This document shows, in pieces, positions 1 to 10,900 of a stretch of DNA of 64,000 nt. The DNA is from Hormiphora californensis. Its lineage: Eukaryota > Ctenophora > Tentaculata > Cydippida > Pleurobrachiidae. Where the stretch lies: assembly GCA_020137815.1 (NCBI GenBank), contig CM035357.1, forward strand, positions 1,819,020 through 1,883,019, read 5' to 3'. The notes under the pieces are model-generated. The model saw only the letters and a program-made list of their open reading frames with translations, was not told the origin of the DNA and ran no database searches. Every line of letters starts with the position of its first letter. Position 1 is the stretch's first letter. A program made the position numbers and the translations under genes.

Positions 1-670
1 GAAAAAAATTTGGAAAAATTCCGTTATTTGCTCTCTTAGCACGCTTTTCCGTACAGCCCACTCAAATTTGCTAGTCGTTTGTGCGTAGCACACAGCGAAG
101 TATGGGGTCTCACTACCAGCCCCTGATTGGGGTCTTAGGATTTGTCTTATTCAGCTTGAAAAGAACAATATATGACAGGGTATACGGATAGGAACAAGAT
201 TAGAGGGGCCCTGATTTGCTCTCTAATTAGAGCCCTCCATCACATCAATTTATCGCTCTTCAAATCCGTGGCACCCCACATACCGGGCACCGGTTGGTAA
301 TGAAATTACCCCTCCGCGAAAGCTCACGGATATATAGACCCCGCCGGCTCAAATAGACGCACGGCACGCTCAAACAATTTGCACTGGTCTATTGGGCCGT
401 GCACTGCCGTGAGTTTGTGTCTCGATAGACGCACGCCCTCTGACAGATTTGTGTAAAGATCACAAAGAATCACTGGAAACACGATAAAATGACATGACAA
501 CACAAGAGGGAGTGTGTGTACAACCTACAACGCTCTCTGTCTAGACGCTCGGGATTTACAGGGCTGTAATGCACGGTCCCTTCGGGACCCGTGCATTACA
601 GCTCAATAGACGCACTGCTCTGCAGTGCGTCTATTGAATAGATGCCCGCGCGGGAGGGAGTTATGTACTA
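1..670. repeat. Non-coding repeat-rich stretch with hairpins
   Basis: No gene seen. The motif tagacgcac recurs on both strands. A near-perfect hairpin at about 556-602 pairs ctgtaatgcacgg with its complement around a ttc loop. A second short palindrome lies at about 604-642. The sequence at 298-325 resembles the outer part of the TTGGTAACGAAATTACC MITE family found elsewhere in the window. Confidence 0.5.
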
Positions 671-1533
671 CAGTCGGACCCCGATTTAGTGGCATCCTCG
701 GGGGAAAAAAATCCTGCCACTAAATCGGGGTGCCACTAAATCGAGGTGAGCCATATTTGGCCCATAAAAACCTATTTTATGCCCAAAATGCTATACTAAA
801 ACTAAAGACACCTCTAACTGTTATATGCAATATTTATGTATTGATGACATGATCATTTCTGATTAGAAATAGAAAACTATAAAATAATTTTTTCAAAAAA
901 ATTGTGAAAAATTTTCTAAGTTATACCGGCCCGTCCGATTTGTGTTTCGAATCGGTGCAGTTTACTGGATGTCCTGTCTAATTAGCGGGTTCGAAACGAA
1001 CCGATACGTGATACCATGCCGAATTGAGGCACCCTAAGCGGGTGAGGAAGTATCAAAATTTGAAAATAACTTTTTCTCTCAAAATTTATGGGGAGCACCG
1101 ATCAAAGCATTGACAATCTTACTGTAAAATTTTGCAAAAAAAAAATTTTTAAAGGTATACCAGCCACGTCCGAATCCTGTTTCGAATCGGTGCATCTTAT
1201 CGCATGTCCTGCTGCTAATTAGACGGTTCGGAACGAATCGAAACGTGATCCCCATTGAATCGAAATTTTGACGCTTGGTGAGCTTTTAATTCAATGGCCC
1301 CATGGGGATCATGTATCGGTTCTTTCCGAGCCGTCTAATTAGCAGCAGGACATGCGACAAGATTCACTGATTCGAAACACGATTCGGACGTGGCTGGTGG
1401 TTCTTTGAGAAATTTTCAAAAAAATTTCAAAAAAATTTCACAAAAAAATTCAAAAAAATTTTTGGGGGAAAAAAATCCTGCCACTAAATCGGGGTGCCAC
1501 TAAATCGGGGGCCACTAAATCGGGGTCCGACTG
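671..1533. mobile_element. Pogo/Tigger-like MITE (CAGTCGGACCCCGATTTA ends)
   Basis: The element starts CAGTCGGACCCCGATTTAG and ends with the complement, flanked on both sides by TA, the target duplication of Tc1/mariner-pogo elements. The internal GCCACTAAATCGGGG motif is repeated near both ends. No transposase is visible, so it is non-autonomous. It is the longest of about a dozen copies in the window and carries an inner palindrome at 1154-1403. Confidence 0.75.
1154..1403. repeat. Inner palindrome nested in the pogo-like MITE
   Basis: The left arm (about 1154-1250, starting ggtataccagccacgtcc) is repeated in reverse complement at about 1305-1403 with few mismatches. A more diverged relative of the left arm occurs at 922-1010. 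This suggests an independent palindromic element inserted into or captured by the pogo-like MITE. Confidence 0.6.
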
Positions 1534-1633
1534 TATATATGCAATAATAGGGGAGACTTCGTAACCGAGGGCACCGGCATAAAAAAATAATAGTATAAAC
1601 AATACAACGGCAGCCAATGGAGGGATAACATAC

Positions 1634-3481
1634 CGGGGCTCTGATGTGTTGATGGTTCAGCAGGTAAATGTGAGGGGGTTCAGCCAACATCTCCAGCACA
1701 CCCGCTACCCCAAACACCACGCAACCAAGGGTGTAGTAGGACTGGTCGGGACGCTCTAGTAGGTAGACCCACACCAGGGTTAACAGTGTGCCGAGAACTG
1801 AACTACAGGGGGAATAGAAGGATTAGACATTAGAACTGGGGGGATGGAGAGTGATTAGACATGATTGCATTCCCAAATCACGGATATATGGTATTTGATC
1901 GCTCCTTCCAGAAATCAAATTCAGTCATCAAGTGCCCCCTCCCACCTCAATACCACCTTCTCTCCGGGCTACAAAACAACCCAATATGTACCATGTGTGC
2001 CCCTTTCCTACCTCAACCCAATACCATGTGCCCCCTTCCTACCTCAACCCAATACCATGTGCCCCTTTCTTACCTCAACCCAATACCATATGCCCCTTCC
2101 CTACCTCAACCCAATACCATATGCCCCCTTCCTACATCAACCTAATACCATATGCCCCTTTCCTACCTCAACCCAATACCATGTGCCCCTTCCCTACCTC
2201 AACCCAATACCATGTGCCCCTTCCCTACCTCAACCCAATACCATGTGCCCCTTCCCTACCTCAACCCAATACCATGTGCCCCTTTCCTACCTCAATGGCA
2301 TAGAGATCCACAATAAACTGGATAGCTGTTTCCACTGTTCGGGGGTGTGTTTTGTAAGGCATACCTTCCTAAGGGGTTCTCGGGAGAGAATTTGAATTGT
2401 CGCATGGAGGAGGGCCAGTCGGATATACACCACACCCAGAACCTGTGTGTGAAACGGGGGTAAATTCAAACACCACACCTAGGACCTGTGTGTGAAACGG
2501 GGGTAAATTCAAACATGGTAACCTAGGACCTGTGTATGAAACGGAGGTAAATTCAAGCATGATAATCAATAAAGTATATGACCCTATGTTCGACTGTCGC
2601 AGACCCCATCTGAGCGCACTGAGAATCAAATCGTGCCGCCAAACAGATTGTCGATATAATTTAGAATAATTAACTGCACCTAAAACAATTAATCTAACGT
2701 AATTAACTGCACCTAAAATAATTAACCTAACGTAATTAACTGCACCTTAAACAGTTAATCTTGATTTACCTCGGTTGTAACCAGTCGAATGAGATACCCA
2801 TTTGCAAGGAAGGAGATTACCTTGAATAACACCTGTCAGGGAGATGTACTTTGTAAATATCCCTGGATGTTGGCTTTAGTACAGTCGGACCCCGATTTAA
2901 CGGCCCCCCGATTTAGCGGCACCCCGATTTAACGGACAAACCCTTGCCACCGAGAGTGCCGTTAAATCGGGGTCAGATTGATATCTAACGGGGAAATAGT
3001 ACTAGATTCCACCAGTTATATAATGAGTTTGCAGGAAGGGGGCCACAGGGCTGTTGAAACTGGCTCTTAATTAGTGTTCATTTTATTTGCAACTATAGAA
3101 TCACATACACACAGTCGCCCCCACACATACAATTAGCACACACGGCACACATTTTTGACGAAAAGTTACAAAATATCAAGGTTTATTTTACTTGTTTTCG
3201 CTCGTGATCAAGGTAATTTTGAGGGTGCAAAGCTTGCAAGGACAGCCGCTCCTGTACCCCCGGTCTCTCTAGCATGATGCGTCCTAGAGGTATACATGTG
3301 GTGTGATGGATTGCAGGGGATTGCAGAAGATTTGGGGAAACTGTATCATGTGGGGATTGGGGAAATGTGAAGGGACTGTCAGGGATAGTATAATCATGCA
3401 ATTGGATCACCCCATTAGGATCTTGATTACCTGAGCGAGGGCGTTACTTGAGGCCGCACGTCCTGCTACAGCGGCATCCAT
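1634..3481 (-). CDS. RFT1: RFT1 family ER membrane protein, 5' exons only
   Basis: RFT1 is a multipass ER membrane protein of N-glycan precursor (Man5GlcNAc2-PP-dolichol) metabolism. Four exons join in phase: 3431-3481 (MDAAVAGRAASSNALAQ), 2770-2832 (starts VLFKVISFLANGY), 2291-2442 (starts VLGVVYIRLALLH) and 1634-1802 (contains VVFGVAGVLEMLAEPP). Joined, they follow the N-terminus of animal RFT1, including the E-x-x-R-x-x-C-L stretch after helix 2 and the LLGEP/LAEP motif. About 145 residues are present; the family has about 540. I found no later exons between 1634 and 1, where repeats fill the space, so the 3' part probably lies left of the window. The start codon is chosen because it opens the first in-phase exon. 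Minisatellites repeat both splice junctions of the third exon. Confidence 0.8.
1990..2290. repeat. 30-bp minisatellite built on the RFT1 exon-3 donor
   Basis: About ten copies of a 30-bp unit (cttcctacctcaacccaata followed by ccatgtgccc). Read on the minus strand, each copy contains TTGAGGTAGGAA, which is the exon-intron junction of RFT1 exon 3 (exon ends TTGAG, intron starts GTAGGAA). Reading frames through this tract are repeat artefacts. Confidence 0.8.
2431..2560. repeat. Tandem copies of the RFT1 exon-3 acceptor region
   Basis: Three copies of about 43 bp carry cctgtgtgtgaaacggggg or a close variant. On the minus strand this is the CACACACAG acceptor and its upstream tract. Only the copy nearest the gene (junction at 2442/2443) continues into coding sequence. 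Confidence 0.75.
2882..2980. mobile_element. Pogo-like MITE, short copy
   Basis: Begins CAGTCGGACCCCGATTTAAC after TA and ends GGGGTCAGATTG before ATA. It has the same terminal repeats as the 671-1533 copy and lies in the first intron of RFT1. Confidence 0.7.
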
Positions 3482-3711
3482 GGGTAGCTACAGAGAAGAT
3501 AAGAGGGTTAAAACTTTAGGGAAACAGGGAGGGGTCAGGGAAGCAGATAAGCCGTGTGGGAAATTATTATATCGGAGGAGGTGAGTCAGCAGAACTAGGA
3601 GCGCGCAACTACCATAACACCTGAGACCCCGCGCGCTACGCAGAACAGAGAGAGAATTGTGCGACAGACATCTGACCCCCACTTCATCACCCCCTACCGA
3701 TTTAGCTAGTA

Positions 3712-3858
3712 CAGTCGGACCCCGATTTACCGGAACCCCGATTTACCGGGAGGAAAAACTTCCCCCGATTTAGGAAATTAACGGTGTATCACCCCGATAT
3801 ACCGGGCACCCCGATTAACCCTTTCCCCCGAGCATCCCGGTAAATCGGGGTCTGACTG
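3712..3858. mobile_element. Pogo-like MITE, ACCGG subtype
   Basis: Begins CAGTCGGACCCCGATTTACC and ends GGGGTCTGACTG, flanked by TA. Internal repeats read CCCGATTTACCGGG, so it belongs to the subtype in which ACCGG replaces AGTGG. It lies between the divergent RFT1 and hexosaminidase genes. Confidence 0.75.
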
Positions 3859-3859
3859 T

Positions 3860-4602
3860 ATACTAAACCGTCATCTTTGAATTCTAACCCTTATATATGC
3901 GGGTGATTGCCTTCGTCAGTCACCCGGGCAGGAAAAAATTAGTTATAACTAAATATGATAAAAAGAAGGGGTGATGAAGTGGCATGGGGGATCAGGTGTC
4001 TGACCCAATTACGCAGCCACTTGCAATATTGAGTCCCTTGGAACCAAGTTAAGATTGGAATATGTGAGTGCCCTGATGGAATATCATCTTACGCTCCGTC
4101 ATTTCTCCATTTGTAGTTGGTCCCTCCCCCACACATACCGCCACTGCACCTGGCGCTGTACTAGCATATATTGTATGACCACAAAACTGCACATTTCTTT
4201 AGTCTTAACTTCAACTTTTCCTGTTTGTAAATTTCAATACCTTGGGTCTTTGGTGTTAACTCTACTTTTGCTTTCAATTTTGTGATTTGTAATACATATA
4301 GCACATATATAAGTATATATATATATATATATATAAGTATATATATATATCAGGACTGGAAACGGTGAAACTATTACTAAATGTCTTCTGAGCCCTTCCT
4401 TGTTTGTGCACTGTAATAAATACTTAGCGTCATAGTTACCCATACCCGGGCGGTATGCGGTTTGCTCAGCGTGTGGCTAAGTAACCCAAAAAGTAGATAT
4501 ACACTGTTCCCCTAGAAGCTGTGGTATAGACACTGTTCCCCTTATTTTCAAGTACCAAAATAACTCGTGTTTCCTTTGTGACTGTTCCCCTAGATAAAAG
4601 CT
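3860..4602. other. RFT1-hexosaminidase spacer
   Basis: No gene recognised. It holds a (TA)n microsatellite at about 4305-4350 and scattered partial copies of the actgttcccctag motif of the following tandem array. Confidence 0.5.
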
Positions 4603-4915
4603 GTGTCATGTGGTGGTTAGTATTGCTCCTCCCCCTAATAAGACTCCCCTAATAGATAGACACTGTTCCCCTAGAAGCTGTTTCATGTGGTGGTTAGTAT
4701 TGCTCCTCCCCCTAATAAGACTCCCCTAATAGATAGACACTGTTCCCCTAGAAGCTGTGTCATGTGGTGGTTAGTATTGCTCCTCCCCCTAATAAGACTC
4801 CCCTAATAGATAAAAACTGTTCCCCTAGAAGCTGTGTCATGTGGTGGTTAGTGTTGCTCCTCCCCCTAATAATACTCCCCTAATAGATAAAGACTGTTCC
4901 CCTAGAAGCTGTGTT
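4603..4915. repeat. About 77-bp tandem copies of the hexosaminidase start region
   Basis: Four upstream copies of about 77 bp each carry catgtggtggttagt, the start codon and first residues (MWWLV) of the hexosaminidase signal peptide. In the decoy copies the frame stops after about ten codons (cccctaataa). Only the fifth copy, starting at 4916, continues (ccctctagtacag) into the mature protein. Every unit also contains actgttcccctagaagctg. Confidence 0.8.
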
Positions 4916-7900
4916 ATGTGGTGGTTAGTGTTGCTCCTCCCTCTAGTACAGGGGGATGATGAAACCTTTACTTTCGAGTGTAAAAACAGCATATGTACCA
5001 GGACCATACGACGTAAGAAACGTGACGTCACTCAATATCTAATTAATTAATAATTAATTAATTCTAATGACATCTTTTTACTAATTTCATTTCTCCTACC
5101 GATCAATAAACACCCAAACTTTATCACAATTTAACCCTCAGCGGAAAGTATTGACTACCACAGCCTTGAGACGTGCATGCTGCTTTGCAGAGCTCCTGTT
5201 TGGCCCCGTCCTTCCTCCATGTCTTACACCTCAGAACTGAAACTACTGGATAGTGGGGCCATCTTTTTTGAAATAATTGGAGGCAACTCTGCAGAAACTG
5301 CTGTGAATGACTTCAAAGCTCTTTTTCCTACGACGGATGATGAATCAAAAGTACAGTCGGACCCCGATTTAGTGGCATCCTTGGGGGAAAAATCCTGTCA
5401 CTAAATCGGGGTGCCACTAAATCGGGGGCCACTAAATCGGGGGCCACTAAATCGGGGGCCACTAAATCGGGGGCCACTAAATCGGGAGCCACTAAATCGG
5501 GGACCGACTGTAATTACAGTCGGACCCCAATTTACCGGGAGGAAAAACTTCCTCCGAGCATCCCGCTACATCGGGGTCCGGCTGTACCGTGTACATATTC
5601 TTAATTTTACACCCATTAATTTGATATACATTTCCGAAGACTCTATCTATGACCATATATGATATATATATATATATATATATCTCCTTACAGGGAAACA
5701 AGGTGACGATAACCTTTGTAACAATTGACTACCAAGAGGATGACGTGTACACTTTAGATACTCAAATGGAGGCGTATACAATAGGATTACGTGCTGATGA
5801 TGCTACTGACGGAATTGATATAAAGATCACAGCTAGCCCACTGGTAGATACTAGATTGGTAACGAACAGGAACCGACCGAATCGGCAAATACTGGTCCCT
5901 GATTGGCTGATAACCAGTCACGTGACCTAAATAACGAGTTCTGTTTGGTTGTTTACTTGTGTCGGTCGGTTCCTGGTAACAAAATTACCCCTCGTCTTAG
6001 CGTGCCTGCAAGGTAGGGGTAATTTCGTTACCAAAATGGTAGGTAGGTTTTGCAGAACTTATCATTGTCATAATAAGTTCATGTGTTGCCGCGTTCGATA
6101 TGAGTCTCATGATCAATCGGTTGATATAGTACTACTAAAGTCGGATTTTTTGAAGTTGTCACCCCAAATGACCGTGCATGTGAAATTCACACGTTAACAT
6201 GTGATGTGATAATATGAAACTCGACAACTAAAATTACATTACTTCAGGGACAGATTAGAGCTATGCAGACCCTCAGCCAACTATTTGTTGTGGATCCATC
6301 TGGTCTTATCTGGACACTTGTTAGTAAGTTGAAATGCTAACTAAGTACTATGTGGTGAGCTGAAGTAATTAAAATTCTAAAAACACGGAGATATACCACT
6401 TTGTACATATTATTGCGATAACAGCCTCAGTTGTGAGGGTGAAGCTGCAGGAACCGATCGAATCAGGAAATACTGGTCCCTGATTGGCTGATAACCAGTC
6501 ACGTGACCTAAATAACGAGTTCTGATTGGCTGTTTACTTGGAGTCTTATACAGTTATCCTAGGTGTTGATGTGAATGATAAACCAGCATATAAATGGCGA
6601 GGATTATCGGTTGACACTTCCAGAAACTTTATCTCTGTTGAAGCTATTAAGTAAGCTGTGATTAGATTTAGTAATCAAGTAAGCTATTATAATTTTATAC
6701 ATTATCACAACATACAAACTGATAACTGAAAAACATTTCCCAGGGAGATAATCAAAGGATTGGCTGCATCTAAGATGAACACGTTTCACTGGCACCTGTC
6801 GGATAGCCACAGCTTCCCCTTTGAAAGCAAAAAGCAGCCAAATCTACCAAAATATGGCGCCTATAGTTCAGACCAGGTAGGCGAATGGAAATGACAGTGA
6901 AATGGCCAGGAACCGACACAAGTAAACAACCAATCAGAACTCGTTATTTAGGTCACCTGATTGGTTATCAGCCAATCAGGGACCAGTATTTCCTGATTCG
7001 GTCGGAAATGGCCACCATACAAGTGTGATTTGTGATATATAGAATCTCACTCATCACTGTCAAACCGTGGCATATACACGGCCAACAAACATTTTGTGTA
7101 ACAGGGAAAAGGGAGAAGACACGAAAAAAAAACAGGTTAATGTTAGCACGGACAAGACACAAGAAAAAAGTGTCTTTATATCTGTCACCACTCATCCCCT
7201 CTTATTTATATCTCATCATTATAGGTTTACACAGTAGACCAAATACGGGAAATAGTGCAGTACGCCCAGGAGAGAGGAGTCAGGGTTCTACCAGAGTTCG
7301 ATGCTCCTGCACATGTTGGTTACGGCTGGCAGTGGGGCAATAACAAGGATGAAAATCTAGGTATCTAACCATCTGTATATTGTGTATAAGTTGGTAACGA
7401 AATTACCCCTCGTACTAAGGAATCTGGCATCGTTTTAGCCCGCAAGGTAGGGGTAATTTCGTTACCAAATAAATGAGGGGGAGACAGATGAAACAGTTGC
7501 CATGGTAACAAGGGATGATCTCAGTAACAAAATGTCTTAGGTGAGTTGCTATCTTGCTTCCAGAAGACGCCCTGGGAGAAGTACTGCCTGGAACCGCCCT
7601 GTGGACAACTCAACATCCTTAATGAGAATATTTACCCAATTATAAAGGTAATATTAGCTCATAATATCATTTGTAGAATATAATGACCAATCAGGGATCC
7701 TACTATTTTAAAGTCTAAGATGTGATATATGTAGAGAGGTGGGTGATCGGATTATATATGTCTTTGTATAGGAAATGTGAATACAGTCGGACCCCGATAT
7801 ACCGGGCCCCGATTTACCGGAACCCCGATTTACCGGGAGGATAAACTTCCCCGAATATAGGATTTGAACAGTATTTGACCCCGATATACCGGGCACCCCG

Positions 7901-10900
7901 ATTTACCGGGCAAAACCCTTGGTATCGAAGACACCTCACACTCTTCGCTGCCTTCGTTTGGCGTGCTTCATGCACCGGCAAGGGAGGGTAACTTCGTTAC
8001 CAAGCAAAACCCTTTCCCCCGAGCATCCCGGTAAATCCCGGGTGATCAGATTATATTATATGTGTCTTTGTATATGAAATGTGAATAGTATACACTTATA
8101 TTTGACAGTGTCGGAAGATCAAGAGATCATCTCTCTCATTCAACTAACAGCAACCCACCTCAGGACATGAGATCATCTCTCATTCAACTAACACCAACCC
8201 ATCATGAGATATTGAGATCATCTCTCATTCAACTAACACCAACCCACTCTCTCATTCAACTAACACCAACCCACCTCAGATCATCTCTCATTAAACTAAC
8301 ACCAACCCACCTCACCAACCCACCTCAGATCATCTCTCATTCAACTAACACCAACCCACCTCAGGACATGAGATCATCTCTCATTCAACTAACACCAACC
8401 CACCTCAGGACATGAGATCATGATCTCTCATTCAACTAACACCAACCCCCACCTCATCTCTCATTCAACTAACACCAACCCACCTCAACTAACACCAACC
8501 CACCTCATCAATCTCTCATTCAACTAACACCAACCCACCTCATTCAACTAACACCAACCCACCTCATTCGACTAACACCAACCCACCTCAGGACATTATT
8601 GTTGCATGAGATCATCTCTCTCATTCAACTAACACCTTGTATTGACAACAGCACAACTAACACCAACCCACCTCAGGACATTTACTCAGAGTACATAGAC
8701 CTCTTCAACCTCGATCGGGGGGATAGATATTTTCACATGGGAGGGGATGAGGTTAAGTTGTCCTGTTGGAAGGAGGATCGACGACTCGAAATACTGGCGA
8801 TTGCTGGAACAGTCACGGCACTAAATAACAGAGTAAGTCCTGGTCCATGATTGGCTGATAACCAGATTATTCACATATAGTTTTAAAACGCAAACGGAAT
8901 ATGAGTAGGAGTGGAGTTGATTATGGTTTCAGGTTCTCCGCTGTTCGAACCTTTGGCAGGGACTACAAGGGAATTACAGTAAAGAGGATTACTAGCCGGA
9001 TAGTGACAAAACTTGCCTGGGCGAATGATCTAGTTAAAAGTGAACGATGAGAGTCTATTGACAATGAAGGGAGACGGAGAAAGAAACCCAGGTTATCCTG
9101 TGAACGTCCTAACACAACCCCCTGTGGAAACTAATATCCAAAATTTCCTTTATAAATTCTATAAGATCATTGTAGTATGAACCAATCAGGGATTCGTTTT
9201 AGGAGAAATTTCGACACTTGTGGACATATTGAGGGAAGGTTATATTGACATTGGGGAAATGGAAGTTGAAAATTTGACAGGGAAACATAGACACATTCTC
9301 AACAACACAAACCCATAGACATGAGATCATCTCTCTCATTCAACTAACACCAACCCAAACCTCAGGACATGAGATCATCTCTCATTCAACTAACACCAAC
9401 CCACCTCATTCAACTAACACCAACCCACCTCATTCAACTAACACCAACCCACCTCAGGACATTTACTCTGAGTACATAGACCTCTTCAACCTCGATCGGG
9501 GTGATAGATATTTTCACATGGGAGGGGATGAGGTTAAGTTGTCCTGTTGGAAGGAGGATGAAGCCTTCCAAACGTTACTGGCAGAGGCACTAAAAAATAA
9601 CAAGTAAGTTGCAGGAACCGACCGAAACAAGTAAACAACCAATCAGAACTCGTTATTTAGGTCACGTGACTGGTTATTAGCCAATCAGGGACCAGTATTT
9701 CATGGTTCGGTCGGTTCCTGTCCCCTACCGTCTGTCCGGTAACCCAGGCAACTTTTATTTCCCCACAACTATATCCCTGACTTGGATTTTGTGTTATTTT
9801 CCACGGTCAAAGCGATCCACCCTAAGATGGAGACTTCCTCTATTTGCTATCAAACCAGGAACCGACCGAATCAGGAAATACTGCTCCCTGATTGGCTGAT
9901 AACCAGTTACGCGACCTAAATAACGAGTTCTGATTGGTTGTTTACTTGTGTTTCGGTCGGTTCCTGTATCAAACCTTCCTGCAGGACTCTCCAAGATTAC
10001 ACTAAAGAGGATGATGCCCTTTACTACAAACTGTGGGGCGACTACCAGGACAGAGTCAAGGAGATCTATGACAATGAAGTGGATAATGATGGAAAGAAAC
10101 CCAAGTTTATCCTGTGGAACAGTCATCTAACACAAAGTAAGAGAACTGACACCCACACAAGTAAACAACCAATCAGAACTCGTTATTTAGGTCGCGTGAC
10201 TGGTTATCAGCCAATCAGGGACCAGTATTTCCACGATTTTCTGACTAAATTCGATCAGATCAGTTTCAAATTTAACGATTCATTTTTTAGTTTTTTCGGT
10301 GCCAATAAAATCTCTCAAAAGCACATTTCCTCTTATAAGCTGTCAAATTCCTCCCCCTGATAATCCAAACTTGTGTTTTCAGAAGAGAGATTGGGTGCAC
10401 TCGACCCTGCCCGTTACACTATCCAATTCTGGGGAAACCTAGTAGATGAATCATTCCTGGAGGAACTTGACAACATCCTATTGAATGATTTCGAGGTGAT
10501 CATGCCGAGATTTAACACCGATAATTTTTAACTTATTTATAACTACAGAACATATTGCAATTGTTTAAATTCATGTTGATGTATAACTTTTAACTTTCAC
10601 CCCCGCCGCCCAAAGGTTATCATGTCCAACTATGATGACCTCTACTTGGACTGTGGTTTTGGACCTTGGGTAGGGGGAGCAGATAACAACTGGTGTTCTC
10701 CATACAAGAGCTGGAAGACAATCTTTGAGGCGGATGTTAGGAAGTTGGAACGCTCGAGCCATGACATAATTGACCAGTAAGAAGCTAAAAATTAGAACTT
10801 CTGTATTAGTATCCAAAAGTAGAAACATATCTGGATGGAATTTGATATTCGGTTACCAACACCGCATTATTTTGAACTAGCACTATTGGACCTCTCTCTC

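Noticed and set aside
1861-2395. Three overlapping Pro/Tyr/Cys-rich open frames
   Set aside because: They are translations of the 30-bp minisatellite in an RFT1 intron. All frames stay open because of the repeat.
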